Origin: Haliclystus octoradiatus
Taxonomy: Eukaryota; Cnidaria; Staurozoa; Stauromedusae; Haliclystidae
Reading direction: 5' to 3'
Assembly (NCBI GenBank): GCA_916610825.1
Contig: OU744447.1
Coordinates: 1,680,146-1,744,145 of the forward strand
Length of the DNA: 64,000 nt
Positions within the stretch are counted from its first letter, which is position 1; every line of letters starts with the position of its first letter. Below, piece after piece: positions 20,684 to 30,480 of the stretch. The notes under the pieces are model-generated. The model saw only the letters and a program-made list of their open reading frames with translations. It did no database searches and had not been told where the DNA came from. The translations under genes were made by a program, and so were the position numbers.

Positions 20684-22273
20684 AGTTAGTTAAGTTTTGG
20701 GATTTTTTAGCTTCAGGACTCTCTGACAGCATTTTCACATAATCATTAGCTTTACCTTCACTATCAGCATACATAATTTGCTTGCTAAGGTTTGCTATGA
20801 CAACAGCTCTGTGATCCTGACTTACACCATTTTTTTTCTCATGGAGCCATCTCCAAATAGCTTGCAGCACCTGGAATGTACAAAGTAGCAATATGGCCAT
20901 AGGCCATGCAAATTGGATGGTAGCCCTTTCTTCATCACAGTTATCGGTTAGGAAGACTTTCGGTCCTTGATCACAGCCACGACCATAAAATGCATCATTA
21001 GGTAAGCAACCCTTTAAAATGCTGAAGGCTTTGCTGAAAGTCTTCTCAGTCTCATCTGACATCAAAATGATAGCAAGTGGCAGACCGCCTGCCGCAGAAT
21101 GCATACATATAATAAAAAACCTCAAATTGTGCTCGTCAAGGTTTGAGGTACTGTCACTGAAAACCTGCTCACCAGCATGTTTCATATATTTGTGGACTCT
21201 TGCCATTAGTGGAGTAACAATAACAACTATTAAACGGCTAAACTTTTCCCCGTCATCCTTTGTTATCGAAAACGAAATCTTCACGCCCCTGTCTGAATTA
21301 GTTTTTGTATAACTCAACCTTTTCCTCTAGCCTTTTTAAAAGCAACTCTCCATTGCGCGCACCATACAACCCATTGATGAATGCATTGAATACCATTTTA
21401 TAGTCCGACTTCCTTGGCATTTACTGACGGTCAGCAAACTTCAGTTCATACTCCTGTGGCGTAGTGCAGCTTTATCTTTATAGGCATTTATATTTGTTAT
21501 ATGCCATAGCAGGGGTATATCGTTCTCCGAATAAATCAACTATTTTTTCTAAGATTTCTGCACTCACATCGCGGATAGACAGAGCTTGCAATGGTTCAAT
21601 ATTGTGGTTGTGATTGTACTGGAGATCTATTACGCATGACATCTTTTTAGTTGGAAACTCATCATCGCTTATTGCAAATTTCATGACAAAGGGGCACATT
21701 GTATTTTTTATCCTTTTACCTGGTGTCCATTGATTTTTATTACTTTTGTGTTATGATGACATCGAAAGGTAAACATTGATGACTTCTTGGAATCTCCTAG
21801 AATAGAGTCTTAGAGTCTCCTTGCTTAATACACTGTATTCGTGTACAAAGAGTCTTATATCTGCCTCCAAGTAGATGTCTGCCTGTATGGTGCTTCTGAA
21901 CACTACACCCTGTGCTGTTGTAGATACAGAAGGGAAAATGTCAATGATATTATGAGAGACATGTTCTGATAACCTAGCCAAAAGGAACTTCTTACACTCG
22001 TCAACCTTATGCTGATCATTAGGAATATCAGCAGAATAGCAAGAGTCAACAGCATCAATAGCAGAGAGGAGCTCTGATGGGGATGAAGTGAGCTGTTTCA
22101 ACAGAAGCAGGTGCTGTATCAATACTACTGATGGTGTCATCTTCTGTGACCTTGATTTGTTCACATAACTGAGATTGATCTCTTGAGGTTTTGGTCTCAA
22201 CAAAATTGATAGCAGAACTCAGATCATCTGAATTAAATCCTAGGCATTCTTTGTCAAATAAATTAACTTCCAT
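20684..22273 (-). pseudogene. MULE transposase, N-terminal and catalytic region
   Basis: The best-preserved part, 20684-21317, matches a MULE transposase core: 'SNLDEHNLRFFIICMHSAAG' followed by GLPLAIILMSDETEK, VFLTDN (second catalytic Asp) and FAWPMAILLLCTFQVLQAIW, the usual hydrophobic helix with C-x-(F/W)-H, though His is Gln here. The first catalytic Asp region is read as SDSTSN. Earlier pieces (21478-21699, with HNHNI...LSIRDVSAEI; 21751-22203; 22055-22273) lie in different frames with stops between, so the coding region is decayed. After LTN at 20684 the frame enters the inserted retrotransposon. Confidence 0.7.
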
Positions 22274-23407
22274 TGTAAACAGCTATAATACAAAACTTAT
22301 ATGGACTAGATAAACTAGAAATAAAAACAAAAAAATTAACTTATTCTTCAACTAAATTAAGATAACAATACCATAGAAAGATTAGAAACATAGGGTAAAC
22401 TTCACGTACCTAATAAGTTACTACAGCTGCAGTAAGCTATATCAAGATGTGATGTGGAACTAATGTAGTAGCCTACAGCTAGACAGTTGCATAGACTGAA
22501 GCGTAAAGTAATATAATTCAATAACTCAGCATTCAGTATAAATCAAATGGAGAATTCAAAATAAAGAGCTAATAGAACGAGTTAGAAGGCTAAATAATTC
22601 AAACCAGTGATAATTTGATAAATAACCGATACCGAAAAGATCAGATAATGAAATAATAATGTCGATGGCAGGCCTTATCAATTGCATTGCTTTTCCGTTA
22701 GAACGAGGCATAAGTTCCATAGAACGAGACTGATGGAATGCTGGTCGCGCCGTGGAATGCTGGTCGCTGGGTGGGAATATTCCATGCGCTTCAACGACTC
22801 TAGAACAAAGGATGCTGCGTGCCTTCATCGACTTTTAACTGCACGCTCAACGACAAATCAATTTGCACGGAATCATTCCATCGTTTTAGAATATTATTTG
22901 AAATCATCAGCTCATTGCGCTATATCCTATAATGTTTATTATAAAAAAATGTCCACAACTTTGTAGACTTAGATTTATATGATTGTTGTAAATTTTGGTA
23001 AAAGTGAATATGTATTGCGGAAGTATGCCCCGAATCAAATTATACTAAACATAAATACTTCAATCATCTGAGCCTGGAACAACCTTCCTTAAGATTTTGT
23101 AAGTTATAGTTTAAATTCAATCAATATACACATTTGGTGTCACGTGTAATTACAGGGTAGTAAGTAAGTAGGACCCTTGTGTTGTTTTGCTGTATTCACC
23201 CTTAAAGTTTTGAAAATATTGACGAATAAAGAAACAACAACGACAATTAAATCAACAATTAATCTAATCAATAATCATGTTCAGGTTCCTTCAAAGAGAA
23301 TAGAAGTGACATTTACATGTAAGTGAATCTATACATAAATCTGAAATATATTTGGATAAGTAATAGAATTGATCCTTTATTATCAAATTTACTTTTATAA
23401 ACGATCA

Positions 23408-23635
23408 TTAGGAGTTCTTACATTCTGTTTCACATCTTCCAATACTTTGAAAGCTACAAGAATTATCTCCTTCTCCACCATAGATAGGCATCTCACATTC
23501 TCCCATTAAAGACCTTAAAGATTCGTAGTAGAAACGGTAACGCGTAGAACGTCCTTCCCCACAGTGCTTTGAGGAAGACCTTAGACATCTACAGTCACAA
23601 ATAGATATCAAAAACGTTAGGATAACACGAAACAT
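23408..23635 (-). CDS. Gene C: small secreted Kunitz-like protein with shifted cysteines
   Basis: The first real ATG is at 23635; a longer frame to 23650 would need a GTG start. The product is 75 residues: a short hydrophobic signal (MFRVILTFLISIC) and a Kunitz-like domain with RFYYES, MGEC, IYGGEGDNSC and CETEC before TAA. The landmarks align with the first Kunitz domain of gene B (RFYYDS, LGEC, RYGG, CERKC), but there are five extra residues between Cys1 and Cys3. The standard Cys4 position is Glu. Two additional cysteines appear, HC before the YRFYY strand and SC after YGGEGDN, which could form a replacement disulfide. It may be an independent single-exon gene. Splicing as the last exon of gene A is possible only through a weak acceptor that would embed a hydrophobic segment. 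Function unknown; inhibitor or channel-ligand roles are family possibilities only. Confidence 0.55.
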   Translation of the reverse strand: MFRVILTFLISICDCRCLRSSSKHCGEGRSTRYRFYYESLRSLMGECEMPIYGGEGDNSCSFQSIGRCETECKNS

Positions 23636-23885
23636 CAAGAATATAGTCACTCCTGAAGATCGTACTAATTGGGTATATAGGCAAATCAGAAAACAATATT
23701 GTTGTTAAATTTATAATGAGGGCGTGGTTTGACACAATCCCGAACGCTGTCTTGAAGTATATTTCATATTTGTGTGTAATTAACTCGTCCATTGATTGTA
23801 ACCCATTAGCGATTAATCTGTTAAGAAAAACAGGTAATTTCCTCAAACTCTTTGCTGAATGCAATCCGAAATGCTTCAAACTCAC

Positions 23886-24050
23886 CATTCTTGCATCTTT
23901 TTTCGCATAATGATTTTGACTTGAAATTGTTTTCATTTCCTCCCATTCCACCGTAGTCAAACCGTTTGCATTTACCTTCTTCTGAGTCAAAGAAGTAACG
24001 TAGCATTAAAGCACGACCAAAGCCAGTCACGCTTGGAAGTTCACAGATAT
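23886..24050 (-). CDS. Gene A Kunitz exon 4
   Basis: 165 nt, phase 1-1. Variant of the gene A repeat with LRYFFDS and KRFDYGGMGG, ending CEKRCKN before a GTGAGT donor. It is separated from the other repeats by a 2.7-kb intron with a 122-bp hairpin element, and its flanks lack the ~505-bp unit similarity, so it is the older copy. P1 Arg is kept. Confidence 0.75.
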
Positions 24051-27000
24051 CTAAATAGTATACAAAAACAATTCTAAGATGAATTCATCGATCTACTTAT
24101 ACTAGTAATACTGTCTGTTTATTTATAACTATATTTCGATATTTCTATATTTCTATCACTTATATATATAATACTGTCTGTTTATATCTACTTACCTAAT
24201 AATACTGTCTGTTTATATATACTATATTTCTATATTTCCATATTTCGATATTTCTATATTTCGATACTTCTGTGTCTGTCCGCGACTTATGTAATTCTCA
24301 CTGGCGAAATAATACAGATAATCCGTTGTCGGGAAATTATACAAACATTTGTGTCGAGATAACCACGTAAAGTAATAAATTTGTTGTATGAAAAGTATCT
24401 CATAGGTTGATAATCTAGCGGGCAGCCAAATCGAATTCAAATTGAAATCTCCAGACCAAAAATATTTCGCTTTGAATTTAAAAGCTGCATGTAAATAGTT
24501 TTAACAAGTGAAACTAAAAACTGAATTCAGTTTATGTTTATTACTTTTTTTAAATTCAAAATATAAACATTTCACTTTTGAAAAAGCTATTTTAATATAT
24601 AATTTGTGAGAACTGAACCTATTAAATAATACACGGACTTACGCGCAGTAAACGATAAAGATTAAAATGATATCAAGAGATCTAATATTGGATCTCATGA
24701 TATCAATTTAATCTTTATCGTTTACTGCGAGTAAGTCTGTGTATTATTTAACAAGAACACTGATAAAACAATCTTTTTTGAAATCAACAATCTATCGAGA
24801 CACATAAAAACAAAGGAACTTGCAAGAAATTTCAAAATGACGTTGGCGTTCGACTAATTCGAAAAAATATTCAAAGTTCAAAGAGATTATCAGTCTACAG
24901 TCTTAAAATTACAGAGTTCAGAATTAATCAAGACACAAACTGTTTTTATAATTAATTATTTAATATAAAAATACGAATAATTTGATAATGAGCGAGCAGG
25001 CTATTATTTTCATATTTTGCTTCCATAATTAACAAAGAAATTGTAAACATCGATTAAAATTTAAATTTAATTTTATTGATCTGCTATAAGAATAAGACAC
25101 AGTATGTTATTACATTTTCGAGAATAAAAATAGCAGTGTCTTGTTCTTATCGTTGATCGACATTTAATAAAGTTAAATTCAGGTATGTCGAAAGTATAAT
25201 AATTCCAGCGATAAAAATGGCTTTCAACTTTAAAAACACAAAAACATAAATCAAGAACATTTTTCAATAGTTAATACAGTTTGGATGAGTGTAACAAACC
25301 TTGTGTTACAACAATAAAAAGCGAAAAATGTTGCATATAATAATCGATCATAGAAAACATTATTTATTAAAATACAACATACTATTTTCCGAATGAGATC
25401 CAAATAAAAACTATACGAGCAGTATATTCTCCGAACAACATTTACATACATAATTGCAAATTCTCTGAGTTAATACACCAATCAATAATAAGTTAACAAT
25501 CATATTATATCGAAGGAGAATGTAAACCCGATAAGAATAAAATATATATCGTCTTTTATTCGAAATAATTCTGACAAAGAAGGGACATTTCATATCGCGA
25601 TCAAATGCACGGTAAAGTAGATTCATTTTCTATATAATATATCCTTTTCATCATACATCATAACATAAGCATTTAAATATTACCATCGGTTATGGTATTT
25701 ATATACCTTTGAAGCTGCACTAAACATTTCCACTCTATAAATCATCGCGTCCTTTTCAATAAATTCTGAATGAATATGCATATCACGAATCTGGCAAAAT
25801 GAGTCTTTTCGTTTTTCTATAAAAAAAACCAATTTATCCATAATCGTCTTTTCCTTCATTCTACATCTGTAAGGTATTATAAATAGCGCGTAGAAATATT
25901 GACAACTAGATGTAACATAATATCAATATTGAATTAGTATAGCGATTAATTATAGAATTTTATTTCATTTTAAAAGAATGTTAATGCCTCCCATTCTTGA
26001 GAATTTGATAACAAGAAGCACTATGAGGCTCATTTTTCACGTCTTGTTTTATACTTTTAAAATTCTATTTTCAACGAGCTCTTAGTATTTGATAGACTAC
26101 CATGAAAATAACAGGCCTACTTGCTGAGATTGTTAAGATCAAAAATATATAGGCACATATACTATCATATTATCAGATGTTAAATATATATTGCAATAAA
26201 AATTTATAAAGAACTATACAGTTCAATCGACCCAATTGATGTGAAATGAATTAAATTTTTATGAAGGAAATGATTAAGATGTCTTGAGTAATTGTAAATC
26301 GTTTCAATGCACATTGTGTCTCATGTACTCCTCCAAAGTTCACTCTCCGTATTATGCAGTGATAGTCAGCTTAGTCAAATATTTAATTATAAGTGATCTG
26401 AAAGTTTTATCACACAAGGTCCATTATGGACCAACAATAATTGCTAGTAATTAAATAATACGAAATGCGTTTATACAATTTTATGAATAACCCCATTTAA
26501 ACTAAGCTGTTTTGAATTATTAAATGACACTTCATAGCTTAGTATTCCAACCAGGGTATATTTATTTAACAACTGTCTGTTTATATTCAAAGCAGAGTTG
26601 ACTTTTGGTAGATAGGAAGAGGATGACACTGATTTGTATATTTAATCCACTCTTAGATAAGAATCATTGCTAAGTTAAAGTGCGCACCATATTCAATGTG
26701 AGTGCTTTGTTGGATACAATTAAATGCTTCAAACTCACCTTTCTTGCATTTTTCTTCGCATAATGATTTTGATTCGAAATTGTTTTCATTTCCTCCCATT
26801 CCACCGTAGGCAAACCGTTTGCATTTTCCTTCTTCTGAGTCAAAGAAGTAACGGTGCATTAATGCTCGTCCAAAGCCAGTCACGCTTGGAAGTTCACAAA
26901 TATCTAAATAGTATCCAAAAACAATGATAAGATTGCAATATCGATAACTAAAAAATACGAAAACATTTATACAATTTATGAATAAACCCATTTAAACTAT

Positions 27001-30000
27001 GCTGTTTTACTTTATTAAATTACACTTCATAGCTTAGTATTCCAACCATGGTATACTTATTTAAGAACAGTCTGTATGTGTTCAAAGCAGAGTTGACCTT
27101 TGGTAGATATGAAGAGGATGACACTGATTTGTATAATTAATCCACTCTCAGATAAGAATCATGGCTGATGTGACATAAGTTAAAGTGCGCAATATATTCA
27201 ATGTGAGTGCTTTGTTGGATACAATCATAAATGCTTCAAACTCACCTTTCTTGCATTTCTCTTCGCATAATGATTTTGATTCGAAATTGTTTTCATTTCC
27301 TCCCATTCCACCGTAGGCAAACCGTTTGCATTTTCCTTCTTCTGAGTCAAAGAAGTAACGGTGCATTAAAGCACGTCCAAAACCAGTCACGCTTGGAAGT
27401 TCACAAATATCTAAATAGTATCCAAAAACAATGATAAGATTACAATATCGATAATTAAATAATACGAAATACTTTTATACAATTATGAATAACCCAATTT
27501 AAACTAAACTGTTTTGAATTATTAAATGACACCTCATAGCTTAGTATTCCAACCATGTTATACCTATTTAAGAACTATCTGTATATGTTCAAAGCAGAGT
27601 TGACCTTTGGTAGACATGAAGAGGATGACACTGATTAGTATAATTAATCCACTCTCAGATATTAATCATGGCTGATCTGACATAAGTTTAAGTGCGCACC
27701 ACATTCAATGTGAGTGCGTTGTTGAATACAACCCTAAATAATCCAAACTCACCTTTCTTGCATTTTTTTTCGCAAAATGACTTTGATTTGAAATTGTTTT
27801 CATTTCCTCCCATTCCACCGTAGGCAAACTGTTTGCATTTTCCTTCTTCTGAGTCAAAGAAGTAACGGTGCATTAAAGCACGTCCAAAGCCAGTCACGCT
27901 TGGAAGCTCACAAATATCTGAATGGTATCCAAAAACAATGATAAGATTGCAATATCGATAATTAATTAATGCGAATTGTTTTTACATAATTTGCTAAATA
28001 ACCCCACACAAACTATACTGTTTGCATTATTAAAGGGCTACCACACACTTGCCATGTTTGTATTTAGACAAGCAATTTTTGACGATATGAGTGAGGTGAT
28101 AAAAGCATAATCCTCGAAGGGCTTCCACATTTTTCCTGTTTCTGCAAACTTTTCCCATTGTAGTAAATATTCAAGCGTGAGGTAACCCTTTCCAAGAATT
28201 AAACAAATTTCAGACTCAAATATGTCGTCAATAAACAGGATATACGCTTTAAAATGGGTAGGCTCGTAATTTCCATTCCTCACTAAATTGTCTTACATAA
28301 TTTCCTTTCACAAGCATTTATAGTTCACAAAACAATATTCCTCTATTTCCTCTCTCAATTCCTAAGTGAATGATTTATGCCTTGACACTGCAGATCAATT
28401 TCAACAGATTTCATGGCAGATAGGTCTTGATTGTCAATGCGCAACGATGCGCCGCAGCTTCTAACAATGCCATTCCCTCTGGACCACTTCATCCGCCGTC
28501 CTCAGATGGTAATCATTTGATGTTTCAAATAAAGTCAAGGCTCAATTGACCTTAGGGGGATTTGAACCACAGTCGATCAGATTTGATCCGATCTGAAGTT
28601 CGGTTGCTCTGCCATCTGAGCTAATCCTCCTATATCTATAATTCCTAAGTGAATGATTCATGCTTGTATTTGCCAGTATAATAATATATGACAATTGTAT
28701 TCAAAAGAGCAATAGAAAAAGAATCGCTCGATAAATTTATGTACTTTAGCATTTCATTTATGTAATCAACATCATCGTCATCATTTATTCAGCACCTGAT
28801 AAGCTTGGAGCTTATTTCACATGACTGTTATGTAACGAGAATCTATATGATTACGTTACATTACTGATTATGCTTATTACTATAGCTATTTGCTGATAAT
28901 GCAAACATTTTCTGTTCCCGCAAGAACAATCAAGATAGTTTTCAATCATCTATCACACTACAATATCTATCAATGTGGGCAATTGAATGGCAGCTGAGAA
29001 TTGCAAATGAAAAATGTTTACATAATCTGTTGGAAATTTAAACATTGCTGCAGTTGATTATTTGTTGATGGCCATACCATTGAAACTGTATCAAAAAATC
29101 CGAGATCTTGGCATAATATTAACTTATCACCTAAAACTATTTAAGTCACTGTTCCATGTTAGCAGCAAAAGCTCATGGACGGACATTTCTTATATTTAAA
29201 TGCTCTTTATATTCAAAAACTTGTCTGCTAGTCAGAGCATATAGATAATATATACATCCGCTATTTATACCTAAAATATTCAAGATCAAAAATTTCAAAA
29301 TGGCTACAAAAGATTTGACTACTATGCTGCCATCAGTATAGAACCCATGCCTAATGGAGAACATAAACAAACTGGAATCCATACAAAATCCCCTATTCAT
29401 CCTTAAAATATTCAAGGTCAAAAATTTCAAAATGGCTACAAAAGATTTGACTACTATGCTGTCATCAGTATAGAACCCCTGCCTAATGGAGAACATAAAC
29501 AAACTGGAATCCATACAAAATCCCCTATTCATCCTTAAAATATTCAAGGTCAAAAATTTCAAAATGGCTACAAAAGATTTGACTACTATGCTGTCACTAG
29601 TATGGAACCCCTGCCTAATGAAGGACATAAACAAAGTGAAATCTGTACAAAGATTATTCGCTAGAAAAGCAGAGTATGAACAATGCCTTATCATGCTAGG
29701 ATTAGAATCTCTAGAATGTAGACGAGTACTTTCTGATCTGTGCATGATGTACAAGGTAACTGATAATCTTGTTGATTTGTCGATGGAAAATCTTAAATGT
29801 AAATATAATATCAATAAATATTGCATGCGTGGTCATTCGTATAAATTGAGCGTCCCAATATTCCACGCAGCCAACATGTAAATTTTCAATTCAGCAACCG
29901 CGTATTACCTTGGTGGAATGGGCGTACCTGAAGAAACTGTAATATCAAAGTCATTCTTAACATTCAAATATAACTTGAAACGGGTGGATTTAAGACCCTT

Positions 30001-30351
30001 TTGTAAAATCTTTAATCGGATTCAAATTATTTGATTGCTTTTCATCGATATTCAATGTCTTAAGAAGCTTATAATATTTTACAATTTTACTTAATCTTAA
30101 GGCTGCATATTAGTGACACTTACATAATGTAACGTATCCTTTATTTGCCAGTCAATTTGACAAAATATATCATATCATATCATATATAATACATTGAATA
30201 CAACATTTAATCGTAATAAAAACAACGAAAAATGTCGATAACCCAAGCATTAATATTTTTAATTTACTTGCAAAAGTTTACCTTCAGAAGTTCTTCCTTC
30301 AATTCTATGCAATCCCAGAAATAGAATCCAACAAAATATGAAACCTTTCAT
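23886..30351 (-). CDS. Gene A: secreted multi-Kunitz protein lacking the 14-38 disulfide
   Basis: Exon 1 (30282-30351) encodes a signal peptide, MKGFIFCWILFLGLHRIEG, and ends in phase 1 at a GTAAAC donor. Four Kunitz exons follow, each exactly 165 nt and phase 1-1: 27753-27917, 27246-27410, 26739-26903 and 23886-24050. They can be joined in any number without breaking the frame. Each keeps Cys1, Cys3, Cys5 and Cys6 at canonical spacing (25, 21 and 4 residues), RYFFDSEEGKC and NNFxSKS. Cys2 is Gly (TGFGRA) and Cys4 is Met (YGGMGG), so the disulfide bracing the inhibitory loop is absent. The residue at the P1 position is Arg, as in trypsin-type inhibitors. Acceptors are CTATTTAG or similar and donors GTGAGT. 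No terminal exon with a stop was identified after 23886. A degraded first-Kunitz relic lies in intron 1 near 28300. Confidence 0.75.
24051..26738 (-). other. Long intron of gene A
   Basis: Contains the hairpin element at 24626-24747, a run of ATATTTC/TATATTTCT-type short repeats near 24130-24270 and a segment at 25441-25930 similar to 14801-15295. Several 60-80-codon frames have no recognisable motif. I see no further Kunitz exon. Confidence 0.5.
24626..24747. mobile_element. 122-bp fold-back element with TTAA flanks
   Basis: Two ~57-bp arms (ATAATACACGGACTTACG and AGTAAACGATAAAGATTAAA on the left; their complements on the right) flank a short loop near TAATATT. TTAA occurs at 24622-24625 and 24748-24751. 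This is a hairpin MITE of a TTAA-targeting family. Confidence 0.8.
26739..26903 (-). CDS. Gene A Kunitz exon 3
   Basis: 165 nt, phase 1-1. Codes DICELPSVTGFGRALMHR then YFFDSEEGKC and ends CEEKCKK. Cys2 and Cys4 replaced by Gly and Met, P1 Arg. Almost identical to exon 2. Confidence 0.8.
27246..27410 (-). CDS. Gene A Kunitz exon 2
   Basis: 165 nt, phase 1-1, acceptor CTATTTAG and donor GTGAGT. Product identical or nearly identical to exon 3, including the Gly/Met replacement of the missing cysteine pair. Confidence 0.8.
27753..27917 (-). CDS. Gene A Kunitz exon 1
   Basis: 165 nt, phase 1-1. Differs from the other two by KCKQFAYGG and FCEKKCKK; Cys2 and Cys4 are again Gly and Met, P1 Arg. 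First Kunitz exon after the signal-peptide exon. Confidence 0.8.
28038..28283 (-). pseudogene. Chromodomain-like remnant
   Basis: An 81-codon frame contains IFESEICLILG, EYLLQWEKF and MWKPFEDY, matching the chromodomain pattern (Y-x-V-E-x-I-L, E-Y-L-V-K-W-x-G, T-W-E-P-x-E-N). The middle aromatic cage residues are only partly kept (W in LLQW, W in MWKP). Chromodomains are found in chromatin proteins and at the C-terminus of chromovirus integrases; an isolated, intronless piece in an intron of gene A fits a retrotransposon or retrocopy relic. No other domain is linked to it. Confidence 0.45.
28295..28350 (-). pseudogene. Degraded Kunitz exon relic
   Basis: Minus-strand sequence ACTATAAATGCTTGTGAAAGG parallels the end of gene B's first Kunitz domain (ACTATAGACGCTTGTGAAAGG) and is followed by a broken last-cysteine codon. 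It lies in intron 1 of gene A, where gene B has its signal-linked Kunitz domain, so gene A probably once had that domain too. Confidence 0.55.
28381..28639 (-). mobile_element. tRNA-derived SINE, copy S3
   Basis: tRNA-like head at the right (TAGCTCAGATGG, GGTTCAAATCCCCC), body matching S4. The hairpin tail is missing. A 24-bp direct repeat (28357-28380 and 28640-28663, one mismatch; starts AATTCCTAAGTGAATGATT) flanks it, so the element was inserted in this 3'-shortened form. Confidence 0.85.
28664..29159. other. Spacer with one repeat relic
   Basis: Contains at 28760-28830 the minus-strand AAGCTTATCAGGTGCTGAATAAATG plus GAT-rich tail also seen at 9885-9960. Otherwise nothing recognisable. 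Confidence 0.45.
29160..30187 (+). mobile_element. 5'-truncated non-LTR retrotransposon with internal 132-bp repeats
   Basis: The plus-strand frame at 29486-29881 encodes the C-terminal part of a CR1/jockey-like RT protein: VWNPCLMKDINKVKSVQ, MLGLESLECRRVLSDL, YCMRGHSYKL. Similar sequence in other frames extends to about 30005. The 3' UTR ends TTTGACAAAATATATCATATC with a (CATAT)n tail at 30166-30187. A second copy is at 37925-38641 with the same 3' end. In this copy a 132-bp (44-codon) unit holding ATGGCTACAAAAGATTTGAC is repeated three times (spacing 132 bp at 29300, 29432, 29564). Dead fragment. Confidence 0.75.
30282..30351 (-). CDS. Gene A signal-peptide exon
   Basis: 70 nt: ATG, 23 codons and one base. 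The product MKGFIFCWILFLGLHRIEGR resembles gene B's [20 protein letters not shown], and the nucleotide similarity extends upstream into both promoters. The GTAAAC donor is in phase 1, matching all Kunitz exons. Sequence just after the donor still resembles the start of gene B's in-exon Kunitz domain (TTTGCAAG), supporting common descent. Confidence 0.75.
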
Positions 30352-30480
30352 TCTGAAATTTATTTTGAAGTATAATTTTTATTTGTAATTTATCTATCAC
30401 TGTTAACTTAAGTGTTGTGCAAATTCAATGTATTATTTTCCACCAGCTTGCTCTAATGACCTTTGATTCATAAGCTGCTC
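30352..30480 (-). promoter_or_regulatory. Gene A upstream region with conserved TCAAAGGTCA
   Basis: Shares with gene B's upstream region TGGAAAATAATA and TTATRAATCAAAGGTCA. In both genes the element lies about 110 bp upstream of the ATG (here 30457-30467 in complement). AAAGGTCA matches the known NR4A/nuclear-receptor half-site, and ATCAAAGG also matches the TCF/LEF core; which, if either, is used cannot be told from sequence. Confidence 0.5.

Larger units (their letters stand above)
15296..22907 (-). mobile_element. Decayed Mutator-like element (MULE), split by a retrotransposon
   Basis: Inverted repeats of roughly 105-110 bp (15296-15405 and 22800-22907) share AACGATGGAATGATTCC and AAAAGTCGATGAA(A/G)GCACGC. 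Between them a minus-strand reading track encodes an N-terminal region, a MULE transposase core and a C-terminal SWIM zinc finger. The core is interrupted by several frame breaks and by a 4.1-kb non-LTR insertion at 16551-20683. Without that insertion the element would be about 3.5 kb. The outer 9-bp target duplication expected of Mutator elements could not be confirmed. Confidence 0.7.
26640..27960 (-). repeat. Tandem duplication units, ~505 bp, each with a Kunitz exon
   Basis: Three units repeat exon plus intron: the landmark TGCGCA(C/A) recurs at about 26681, 27186 and 27693, and CATTCAATGTGAGTG(C)TTTGTTG follows each time. The exons lie at the same offset in each unit. Intron similarity nearly as strong as exon similarity indicates recent unequal exchange. 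Confidence 0.9.

Noticed and set aside
23408..24050. Gene C as the last exon of gene A
   Set aside because: The only phase-1 acceptor in frame (near 23655) is weak and would place a signal-like hydrophobic stretch inside the protein; a separate small secreted gene is simpler, though not proven.
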